Of a DNA stretch of 19,690 nucleotides, positions 7,893 to 14,789 are shown piece after piece. The notes beneath the pieces are model-generated. The model saw nothing but the letters and a program-made list of their open reading frames with translations. It had not been told where the DNA came from and made no database searches. This DNA comes from Methanobacterium sp. Lineage in GTDB: Archaea > Methanobacteriota > Methanobacteria > Methanobacteriales > Methanobacteriaceae. Each line of letters begins with the position of its first letter. Within the stretch, counting starts at the first letter, position 1. The stretch is from positions 1 through 19,690 of the forward strand of contig JAHRFX010000034.1 in NCBI GenBank assembly GCA_019084405.1, given 5' to 3'. Made by a program: the position numbers and the translations under genes.

Positions 7893-8687
7893 CTATTCAC
7901 CTATTTTACGTTTTAAATCGTCTTTGAAAACTCCCAAACCGAATCCACCATCAGTTCTGGTGGAGTGGATGGTTTCCACTACTTCCAGTGCTTCAGGATC
8001 ATCCCGCATACTTATATTGTCACTGCGGTAAATGGTGGTTATATCCAAGAGGTGTTCATCATCCAGGGCTTCTCCCATATTTACCGGTTCATCCAGGGGT
8101 CTTCCTACCTGGTCCTTGATATAGGATATCTCCTTAGTTTCTTCGTTGTATACATATCGCTGCAGGGCATCGAACATTAACCCGTTTTCATCCAATCTCA
8201 GGGAGTGTCCGTGTACGGTAGCCCCTCTTATACCACATTTAGCGGGATCAAATAGTTCGGTTTCAGTTAGTGTTTTGGATATTTTCTCCAGGTCCAGTTC
8301 TCTTATTTCTATAACCTGCCTGCCAGATAGGGTTCCGGTATCCACTCCTCTGAATCTCCACATGTAAGTTCGGGCCCGGTCATAGGGTTGGGCGGGAGCA
8401 TTATACATGGAGTCGGCAAATTGAATATACCGGGTACGGTTACCCTGCATGGCTCCTGGTAGGGGTTCTACCATTTCCTTCATCATGTCCAGTTCAAAAT
8501 CCATTTCTTCTAAGGGAGGGTGTACGGTTTTGTAGCCTTCTCCCGGATTTCGGTGGCCTAAAATTTTAACGATATCTTCATCAGCAATCTCCCTGATTTT
8601 TTTTAGTTCATAATCAGGGTCCATATGATTCCTACGATTTTCCGCGATTTTTGTATTTCCAGGGCTGTATTGGGCTTTGTAAGACAT
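7893..8687 (-). CDS. mrtG: methyl-coenzyme M reductase II, gamma subunit
   Basis: The 264-aa gamma subunit completes the methyl-CoM reductase heterohexamer. It starts MSYKAQYSPG, typical of McrG/MrtG, and carries conserved stretches such as VKILGHRNPGEGYKTVHPP, FRGVDTGTLSGRQVIEIREL and GIRGATVHGHSLRLDENG. In McrG proteins the region containing the HGHSLRL stretch contributes to the F430 pocket. The start is ATG 8687; an upstream in-frame GTG at 8696 falls inside the GGTGAT ribosome binding site and is unlikely to be used. The gene begins one base after the mrtD stop, and its own last codons (GGT GAA TAG) supply the ribosome binding site of mrtA. This implies coupled translation and matched subunit amounts. 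In the mcr (isoenzyme I) operon mcrC would lie between D and G; here nothing does. Confidence 0.97.
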   Translation of the reverse strand: MSYKAQYSPGNTKIAENRRNHMDPDYELKKIREIADEDIVKILGHRNPGEGYKTVHPPLEEMDFELDMMKEMVEPLPGAMQGNRTRYIQFADSMYNAPAQPYDRARTYMWRFRGVDTGTLSGRQVIEIRELDLEKISKTLTETELFDPAKCGIRGATVHGHSLRLDENGLMFDALQRYVYNEETKEISYIKDQVGRPLDEPVNMGEALDDEHLLDITTIYRSDNISMRDDPEALEVVETIHSTRTDGGFGLGVFKDDLKRKIGE

Positions 8688-8688
8688 A

Positions 8689-9177
8689 TTAATCACCTAT
8701 TAATCTTACAGTCTCTTCTGACTTTGATCCAGGATCAACCAATCCAATATAGGTTGGTTCTATTTCCTGTTCTATTCCACGATCTATTTTCAGATAATCA
8801 GAAACTGTAATTTTTGTTTTTGTAAAAATTCCTGCAGATACTTCGAAATTGCATGAAAGATTATTTTCCAGGATATCTTCCAGGTTTTTTAGAAATGATT
8901 CCTGTTTTTCATGGAGGATGGTTATGATAATCTCCCCCACGGTAACTGAAAGTTCTAAATCATGATCTTTTAGCTGGATAACCTTCCTATCTTCATGGTT
9001 AACTCTTGTTCCTTTTGCCGGGCCATATCCCACTATCTGAGGGAGGGATTCTCCATTAAGTAGCACCCGTAGAATACCCTCCAGTTTAATTATTTCATTG
9101 AGTATTTTTTCAGTGGTGGCTGGTTTCAGGCGCCGGTAGGGAAATATCTTTATATCTACAGCTTTAATTGGTTCCAT
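8689..9177 (-). CDS. mrtD: methyl-coenzyme M reductase operon protein D
   Basis: The 162-aa protein belongs to the McrD/MrtD family. The N-terminal half includes VDIKIFPYRRLKPATTEKIL and GESLPQIVGYGPAKGTRVNH, both typical of the family. McrD is not part of the mature enzyme. It has been linked to assembly or maturation of methyl-CoM reductase, probably F430 delivery or chaperoning of the apo-complex, though its exact role is not settled. ATG 9177 follows AAAGGGAT, and the gene starts 22 bases after the mrtB stop. Its final codons (ATA GGT GAT TAA) contain the ribosome binding site of mrtG, with one base between stop and start. Confidence 0.93.
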   Translation of the reverse strand: MEPIKAVDIKIFPYRRLKPATTEKILNEIIKLEGILRVLLNGESLPQIVGYGPAKGTRVNHEDRKVIQLKDHDLELSVTVGEIIITILHEKQESFLKNLEDILENNLSCNFEVSAGIFTKTKITVSDYLKIDRGIEQEIEPTYIGLVDPGSKSEETVRLIGD

Positions 9178-9199
9178 TCTATCCCTTTATAGATAATTA

Positions 9200-10531
9200 T
9201 CAGATTTCATCCTTTATTATCCGGGCTCCGTCTGCTACATGTTCTATTGGTTCTTTTAAGTAACTGATATCTCCATATACACGTCCCACCAGTCCGGAGG
9301 TGGCTTCTACGGAAAACATCTGGGTACCAGCATCCAGACACATGGCTGCTGCAGAACAGGGTACTGCGAATCCTTTACTGTGACGGGTTACCACGTGGTT
9401 TCCATGGAAAGTTCCTGGTCCTCCTCCACCATAGATGGAATGGGAAAAGAAACTCATACCTACACCGGTACCTTCCACCCGACCATAGTCTACTCCTGGT
9501 AATCCAGTTTCGTATTCCAGTATATCATTGTAATATAAGATGGTGGATGCAATACCCTGGGCTGCTCGAGAAGCACCAATATTTACAATTACCGAGCTTA
9601 GTAATCCAGATGCAGCATAGGCATTCCATAAAGCCCAGTCAGTGGGTTCATATACCTGGAAGCCGGAAGGCATGGTTTTTTGTACCTTTATTACTCCGTC
9701 TTCTACGGCTCTTTCCACCAGGGAGGCCATAACGGTACCCACGGTGCCTTTACCGTTTTCTTTTACCAGATCAAATACCAGGTTATTGGCATTTAATCCC
9801 TGGTAAGCCATACCTAATAGATGGAATCTTTCAAATGCTCCTAAGGCATCACCGGTTTCAAACATGGAGGTATGTTCTAAAATGGAGGATAAGGCCACGG
9901 CATTCAGGGTGTTTTTGTTGGTGATGGCCACCACGTGATTGGCCATGATGTTCCGGAGTCCATATCCTAATCCTTCCAGCATTACTGGAGGTCCCAGTAA
10001 GGCGGTGATGTGGGCGCCGGTGAAGTCCACGGTTTGGGGATATCTTCCTAAAACGGCGGTTTTTACTGCAGGTGCATCGAATTTATCCACGTTGAAAGTG
10101 TCGATGATGGCCTGGACAACTGCTCCTCCGGTAACCAGGGTGGATACGGTGTAATCTGCTGCCATATTCATCCGCTGGGAAGGGAGTTGTACCAGCATCT
10201 GTTTACCGCCATTTATGAGTTTTAGATTGAAATCATCATCCTCGGTAACCTGGATTATTTTCTGGATTTTTTCTGCCAGTAACTCGGCATTATCCATTAG
10301 AGGTAGTTCTAATTCTCTTCCGGGTACAAAATTGGATTTACCACCATATGCTGCCATTTCCAGGGAATTTTGTATCCCGGATAGGTCTATGGCTACGGAT
10401 CGTTTTACTTCCTGAACAATTTTTTCAATGGTAGGGTTTAGGAGGGGACTTACTGCTTCTAGAGGAACGTTCTCTTCTAAAAGTTTTCCATCAACCCCGT
10501 ATAGGTCTATTCTGTCTTCGTAGGTTGGCAT
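9200..10531 (-). CDS. mrtB: methyl-coenzyme M reductase II, beta subunit
   Basis: The 443-aa beta subunit is full length for the family and is the first gene of the mrtBDGA operon. It starts MPTYEDRIDLYGVDGKLLEE, and conserved blocks such as VLGRYPQTVDF, LRNIMANHVV, YQGLNANNLVFDLVKENG and SFFSHSIYGGGGPG are present. Tyrosine 367 in the last block is the beta-subunit tyrosine that hydrogen-bonds the coenzyme M/B substrates in characterised enzymes, and here it falls at exactly residue 367. ATG 10531 is preceded by AGAGGTG. A long leader (roughly 230-260 bases if the TATA-like elements near 10790-10820 are used) separates the gene from its promoter. The mrt isoenzyme is known from Methanothermobacter to be favoured when hydrogen is plentiful; the same control here is inference. 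Confidence 0.97.
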   Translation of the reverse strand: MPTYEDRIDLYGVDGKLLEENVPLEAVSPLLNPTIEKIVQEVKRSVAIDLSGIQNSLEMAAYGGKSNFVPGRELELPLMDNAELLAEKIQKIIQVTEDDDFNLKLINGGKQMLVQLPSQRMNMAADYTVSTLVTGGAVVQAIIDTFNVDKFDAPAVKTAVLGRYPQTVDFTGAHITALLGPPVMLEGLGYGLRNIMANHVVAITNKNTLNAVALSSILEHTSMFETGDALGAFERFHLLGMAYQGLNANNLVFDLVKENGKGTVGTVMASLVERAVEDGVIKVQKTMPSGFQVYEPTDWALWNAYAASGLLSSVIVNIGASRAAQGIASTILYYNDILEYETGLPGVDYGRVEGTGVGMSFFSHSIYGGGGPGTFHGNHVVTRHSKGFAVPCSAAAMCLDAGTQMFSVEATSGLVGRVYGDISYLKEPIEHVADGARIIKDEI

Positions 10532-11072
10532 AATTTTTACACCTCTATAGTAATTTTTTTCATTAATTCAATGAATTTTAAGCCAGGGGAAGGTTCCAGG
10601 GTAAGATAAATTATGATGAGAGTCATTTGTCAGGTGGGAAAAACTCATAAAGGGGGTTAAATGGTGATTTATCTCCTGGTACCTTCTATTAGCCTTCAGG
10701 AAAATAGATTCTAAAAAAATCTGATTTCCCCTAAATTTTTGACCAGTGTTTAATTTTTAACTTATAGTCATAAGGTGACTCTTGGTCATTTTATAATTAG
10801 TGGTTATTTTAATATATATAGTTTACAGCCCGGTTCATGGATAACTAAACATGATTAATACATTTCAAGGGCATAAATCACATTGATTGGTGGGGCAAAA
10901 GTTACCACCTGACTAAAAAAAGGTTACCTGCTTTCTAGTCCAAAAATAGTAAGATAAAATTAAAAGTAAATAATTATACTATTAGTCTAAAGTATCCTGT
11001 ATTTTTCAAATAAACCCCTATCCTTATTTTCTTTAATCTTACCGGGACTGGTAATAATCCTGAAATCAATCT
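10532..11072 (-). promoter_or_regulatory. mrt operon upstream region: promoter and candidate operator
   Basis: This 541-base stretch has no gene. Read on the minus strand it contains two TATA-like elements, TATATATA at about 10811-10820 and TTATAAAATG at 10789-10798. Just downstream is a nested set of inverted repeats: TGACCA (10740-10745) with TGGTCA (10783-10788), CTTAT/ATAAG (10761-10774) and AGTCA/TGACT (10766-10780). The symmetry sits where transcription would start, so it is a candidate repressor site. Further upstream, GTTACC-containing direct repeats lie near 10900 and 10924. The leader from there to mrtB is long and could carry further control. None of this is proven. Confidence 0.45.
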
Positions 11073-11530
11073 GATTTATTTTTTATTGTTACCCTGGAAA
11101 GCTTCCAGGTATTAAATGACAAATTCCAAAAATGCTATAAAAAAAAGGTAAGTGGAATGGATAAAATCAGACTCCTTACCCGGGCTTACATTAAATTCTA
11201 CCAGGAAAAACCCAGCTACTCCCTATCCCACTTTTACTATGAAATACCATTTGACCCGGGCTTTACCCGCATGGAAGACTTGAAAAAAATACGACTTGAA
11301 ATTTTCTCTCTGGGGTAAAATCATTCCAGGAAGGATTGGAAGATGGTAGTATCCGTCCGGGAGTAGATCCAGTAAAATCTGCTCTGATTTTAACCTCCTC
11401 CATGCAGAATATCATCAACCTCACCCCGGCTATCCAGATGCATATGCAGGATTATGGATTAAGCCACCAGGAAGTGATTGAATATAATATGGATTTGATG
11501 ATGAATTGTCTGGAGAATAAAACTACTTAA
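11073..11530 (+). pseudogene. decayed TetR-family regulator lacking its DNA-binding domain
   Basis: From GAT at 11073 the plus strand reads DLFFIVTLESFQ, then a helical stretch through KKKVSGMDKIRLLTRAYIKF, to a TAA at 11316-11318. The coding sense resumes one frame over (SFQEGLEDGSIRPGVDPV) and runs to 11530. Together this matches the C-terminal domain of TetR proteins; the EEGxxDGxIRPxxDPV motif is shared with the intact regulator at 5319-6023. The helix-turn-helix half is missing: upstream of 11073 only scraps with stops are seen. The gene therefore has a 5' deletion or decay plus one frameshift and should not produce a DNA-binding regulator. The remaining 3' part is open from about TTG 11336 and could be called as a 64-aa protein, but that is a fragment. 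It lies divergent from mrtB. Confidence 0.75.
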
Positions 11531-11660
11531 GAATTGATGATTACAGATTTAAAAAATTAATAAATTTTGATAATTAAGGTGATAATAAGTGTTAGAAGAA
11601 AATATCTGGTCCCACTTTGGAAACTGGTAGGCAGTACTGGTTTGGATTGCTATATATGCG

Positions 11661-12206
11661 GTGTTTTTACTCTTTGTACCCTTTTATAAGAAAAGTAAGG
11701 TTAAACCCACCGGGGCCTATCTGGCCTTTGTGGTGGCCTTTGCCATAGAAATGTTCGGAGTGCCCTTTTCCATGTTTGCACTGGGCTGGGCTTTTGGTAT
11801 CTGGTTACCGGAAGGAGTGCTATGGGGACATACCCTGAGCAGTTACATTGGGGATTCAGGAACCTGGATTGGATTATTAATCTCCCTTAGTGGTGTGGCC
11901 CTGGTACTGGTGGGCTGGAAGAGGATCCATAAAAACTACTGGATTAAAGAAACAGGTGAAGGAAAACTGGTTACCGATGGGATATACAAGTATCTGCGCC
12001 ATCCCCAGTACACCGGGTTCTTTTTAATAACCATGGGTATTATGTTTGAATGGGCCACCATACCCCTCGTTGTCCTCTACCTGTTATTGCTGGTATTGTA
12101 CTATAAGCTAGCTAAAAGGGAAGAAGATGATATGCTGGATGAGTTTGGGGAAGAATACGAGGAATATAAAAATAAGACTAAGATGTTTATTCCCTATGTG
12201 GTGTGA
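11661..12206 (+). CDS. ICMT/PEMT-type membrane methyltransferase, natural 5' end cut off by an in-frame TAG
   Basis: The 181-aa open part encodes a polytopic membrane protein of the isoprenylcysteine carboxyl methyltransferase/phospholipid methyltransferase superfamily. The SAM-binding C-terminal signature is clear: LVTDGIYKYLRHPQYTGF followed by a hydrophobic pair of helices and KREEDDMLDEFGEEYEEYK. Four to five membrane segments are visible. The natural start appears to be GTG 11589, preceded by AAGGTGAT. From there the same frame reads MLEENIWSHFGNW, then TAG at 11628-11630 (codon 14), then AVLVWIAIYAV running straight into the rest. A TGG to TAG change would explain it. With the TAG, translation would need to restart at GTG 11661, which has no visible ribosome binding site and would lose most of the first membrane helix. 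Substrate unknown; an organic methyl acceptor in the membrane is likely. Confidence 0.8.
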   Translation: MFLLFVPFYKKSKVKPTGAYLAFVVAFAIEMFGVPFSMFALGWAFGIWLPEGVLWGHTLSSYIGDSGTWIGLLISLSGVALVLVGWKRIHKNYWIKETGEGKLVTDGIYKYLRHPQYTGFFLITMGIMFEWATIPLVVLYLLLLVLYYKLAKREEDDMLDEFGEEYEEYKNKTKMFIPYVV

Positions 12207-12557
12207 GGTGGTTTACTAACCCTATTCCTCATTTATTTACTTTTTATTTTTTTAAAAAAAAGATTTACTAAATGAAATGGCTTGAATAGTTTATTTCATT
12301 TGTAATTATATATTGATTTACCGTTTTAAGGCTCTAGATTAAATAGTTTATTTTTAAAATTTTTTTACTAAGCCCTTAATTAAATTATTTTTTATGGTTT
12401 TTTCGTTTTTATGAGCTGAAAGATAATTTATTATGTCTTCTTAATCTAATATTATATACATCGGCCCCCCAAACCACTTAATTCAAAAAATAAGAAAATA
12501 TTTAATTATATTTATAATTTGAAAATATGGGGCCTTGAGTATAAAGGAGGGGTTAAA
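12207..12557. other. AT-rich intergenic region
   Basis: No gene is seen. A T-rich stretch at about 12238-12250 just after the methyltransferase may act as an oligo-T terminator. TTATATTTATA near 12505-12515 is a possible TATA element for the lipoprotein gene. Between them there is only AT-rich sequence with one short C-run (about 12465-12470). Confidence 0.35.
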
Positions 12558-12758
12558 TTGAATAAAAGAGGAATATGCATCATCTCATTCTTGTTTTTGG
12601 TCTTCGTGATACTAACAGCAGGATGTATTGGATCACAAGGCATGGGGGATGAATCCGCAGATAGCACTGGAGATGGTGATCAAAGCAGTGATGATGAGAG
12701 TAAAGATGAAAGCGGCGATGAAGAAAGTGGAGAAGGCATTGTCCCCCTCGAAATTTAG
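12558..12758 (+). CDS. small acidic lipoprotein (66 aa)
   Basis: The preferred start is TTG at 12558, preceded by the strong ribosome binding site AAAGGAGGGG; an in-frame ATG at 12519 would add 13 residues but lacks a good site. The protein opens with NKRG, a hydrophobic helix (CIISFLFLVFVIL) and the lipobox LTAGC, so it should be exported and lipid-anchored through the cysteine at residue 23. The mature part is only about 44 residues, nearly all Asp, Glu, Ser and Gly (repeats of DESxDxxG and SGDEESGEG), ending GIVPLEI. There is no recognisable domain. It may be a disordered surface tether, or a lipoprotein whose functional domain was lost; I cannot tell which. Confidence 0.6.
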   Translation: MNKRGICIISFLFLVFVILTAGCIGSQGMGDESADSTGDGDQSSDDESKDESGDEESGEGIVPLEI

Positions 12759-12806
12759 CTCTATTAATTAAATTCTGATTATAATAGGGCTAAATCTATT
12801 TTTTCC
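12756..12806 (+). terminator. hairpin and T-run after the lipoprotein gene
   Basis: TAGCTCTATTA (12756-12766) pairs with TAATAGGGCTA (12782-12792) over 11 positions with one G-U pair. AAATCTATTTTTT follows. The stem begins at the lipoprotein stop codon, so this is a likely plus-strand terminator. Confidence 0.6.
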
Positions 12807-13070
12807 TACTTATAAAAGAATTTATTTTAAATTATTTAAAAGATATTATTCACTAATTATCATTTTAGTTTATCTGTACATATTCCGCTTACAAGGAAAT
12901 GAAAAATGAATAACATTCTCCGGAACTCCACCAATTTTCTGGTAGAAAATTTATAGTATGATCATCACACAACATAGCGTGTTTTAAGACTGAATTTTCT
13001 ATTATTAAAAGAAATAAGAGTTTAAATTTATTTTTAGTGAATAATCAAAAAAAAAGGTCAATAGTTTAGA
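12807..13070. other. intergenic region without recognisable features
   Basis: AT-rich sequence between the lipoprotein terminator and the convergent zinc-ribbon gene. I see no gene or convincing structure apart from an A9 run at 13049-13057, which read on the minus strand is a T-run just past the zinc-ribbon gene's stop and may terminate it. Confidence 0.3.
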
Positions 13071-13667
13071 TTATTGATCCTTTAGTTTATCATTCTTCTT
13101 CTCAGACTCAGGAGGAGTATCTGAATCCGCCTCCTCTGTTGTAGTATAAGGTATAATGGTTGAAATTACTTCTTTAAGCTTTCTTACTATTTCTTTTGAT
13201 GCAAAACCAGCTAGAAATGCAATAACAGCATATGTTAGGGTGGTAAGTGGTGTAGCTGCATCTGCTGGTAATTCCAGTATTAAAAGATTTGAAAGTAGGA
13301 GCAGATATACTACCACACCTAATATTACTCCAGCCAGTGGTCTTACTAAATACCACCAAATAAAACTAACTTTGAATTTTTCCGATGCTTGATGGATACT
13401 GAATGAATTTAGGGCAGCTAAGGTTCCCCCTATACCTCCCGCAGCCGCCATAAAAAATAGTTTTCTCCAAGTTTCATTATCTACAATTCTAAAATAGGTG
13501 TCTATAGCAAGCCAAGCAAATAACAACAGAAAAGATAGCAACATTAATCCCAATAGCGTATCAAAAAGTGTGAGTTTCTGTTTTCCGCCATCAGATATAG
13601 GTTCCCCACATTTACGACAATAATCATCAGAATCTTCTATTTTAGTTTCACATTTCGGACAGTTCAT
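13071..13667 (-). CDS. zinc-ribbon membrane protein
   Basis: The 198-aa protein starts with a double-CxxC zinc ribbon (CPKC at 3-6, CRKC at 17-20, then GEPI). Four hydrophobic segments follow at roughly 34-57, 70-90, 103-128 and 140-155, and then a charged, proline- and glutamate-rich cytoplasmic tail (TEEADSDTPPESEKKND). The layout suggests a polytopic membrane protein with a cytoplasmic metal-binding knob that could bind a partner. No enzymatic motif is seen and the function is unknown. ATG 13667 is preceded by CAGGGG about 10 bases away. It is the first of a run of minus-strand genes with similar zinc ribbons reaching 19548. Confidence 0.75.
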   Translation of the reverse strand: MNCPKCETKIEDSDDYCRKCGEPISDGGKQKLTLFDTLLGLMLLSFLLLFAWLAIDTYFRIVDNETWRKLFFMAAAGGIGGTLAALNSFSIHQASEKFKVSFIWWYLVRPLAGVILGVVVYLLLLSNLLILELPADAATPLTTLTYAVIAFLAGFASKEIVRKLKEVISTIIPYTTTEEADSDTPPESEKKNDKLKDQ

Positions 13668-14003
13668 TCTAAAAAACCCCTGAACAGTTTTATTAATTTA
13701 TAAAAACGGGCTTTTAATAGGTTAATAATTTTAAAGCACCAGAGAATAAAAAGAAAAAGATTAAGTTAAAATAACTTCCAGGCGCACTCCCTCAAAAATG
13801 TGGTTAAATGGGAGTAGAAAAAACCCATAATTCTGCATTAAATTGTAAACTGGTAATCTAGTTTAAACCTATATTCCCTATGAAATATTTTAAGTTTTTC
13901 TTATTATTAGAACCTTAGTTTTAAAAAACAAATCAAAAATATATTAAAAATTCATTTTTTCCCGAATTTTGAAGGATGGACTTTCAAAAATTAATCTTTT
14001 TAA
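13668..14003. other. intergenic region, no gene seen
   Basis: AT-rich DNA. ACTCCC and GGGAGT at about 13787-13815 could pair across an 18-base loop, but nothing else supports a structured RNA. The promoter of the zinc-ribbon membrane protein should lie in its left part. Confidence 0.3.
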
Positions 14004-14692
14004 TTATATTAAATCCAATAAAATAGCCGAGTGATCAGAAATACCATTCTCCCTTACCCCCTTATCATGAGAAACTTTAAATCCATTTAATTTTGAATAA
14101 AGACCCGGGGATGCCAGGAAGTAATCCAATCTAAAGCCGGTTCCATCATGGTAAAACCAGGTAAATCGTTCACCTTCATCCCGGTGGCCATGTTTCCAGA
14201 GGTCAATGTATCCTGATTCTTCTAATTTTTTAAGATCCAGGGGATTATATTCATTATGATTGGAGGAATCTTCCCTGGTGCAGCTATTAAAGTCTCCAGT
14301 GATTAGAATATTTTTATCCTGATTCTTAAGGGAGTATTCCAGGATTTTAGACCAGAAATCATTCTTTATCTTACCGGGTTGATTTGGTATATATACTCCC
14401 AGCACATATAAATCAAGTTCACTTAGATAAACTTCTAACCAGCGATCTTCACTATTTACCGTGATAAAGTTCATATTAGAGGCAATCAATGAACCATAAC
14501 CCCCATCTAGATTAGAAGCTTGAGTCTGGTATCCTTTTGATTCCAGGACCTTTATAATCTCGTTACCACTCTCTTTATTAATAAATTCAGTAAGTACCAT
14601 CAAATCTGAATTTGTACTTAAAAGATAATCTATAATCAGAGGATTTCTTTTTTTGGATCCTCATGCCAGATATTCAAGTTGGTAATTCTCAT
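14004..14692 (-). pseudogene. endonuclease/exonuclease/phosphatase (EEP) family protein, frameshifted near the N-terminus
   Basis: The open part (14603 to 14004, 199 aa) has the C-terminal EEP motifs: GDFNS, RLDYFLAS and SDHSAI, and the catalytic glutamate in VLTEF near its N-terminus. Upstream, ATG 14692 starts MRITNLNIWHEDPKK, the N-terminal EEP motif with its metal-binding asparagine, and then runs into TGA. The other frame continues NPLIIDYLLSTNSDLMVLTE. The two join perfectly if the A7 run at 14648-14654 (T7 on the plus strand) had one more base. The gene is therefore a full-length EEP hydrolase (about 229 aa) with a one-base deletion in a homopolymer. All catalytic residues survive. EEP proteins cleave DNA, RNA, phosphoinositides or other phosphoesters; the KNILITGDFN type is closest to ExoIII-like nucleases. 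If the shift is real, protein would need slippage. Confidence 0.8.
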
Positions 14693-14789
14693 TTTTATCT
14701 CACTTTAATGTGTTTGAATATCATAATTAATAAGGCCATTAATTAAAGTAATGAAAAATTAAAAAAATTAATGAATAATTTCTAAAGAT

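Noticed and set aside
8680..8700. Missing or hidden mcrC between mrtD and mrtG
   Set aside because: Only one base separates the two genes, so there is no room; absence of mcrC is normal for isoenzyme II.
7965..8810. Plus-strand open frames opposite mrtG and mrtD
   Set aside because: No ribosome binding sites or family resemblance; they arise from the codon usage of the real genes.
9547..10415. Plus-strand open frames opposite mrtB
   Set aside because: Shadow frames of a strongly conserved gene.
11628..11630. TAG as pyrrolysine codon
   Set aside because: The codon falls in a short N-terminal stretch without a known Pyl-enzyme family, and the inferred lineage is not known to encode pyrrolysine; a TGG to TAG mutation is simpler.
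13785..13815. Structured RNA or riboswitch
   Set aside because: Only a 6-bp possible stem with an 18-base loop; nothing else supports it.
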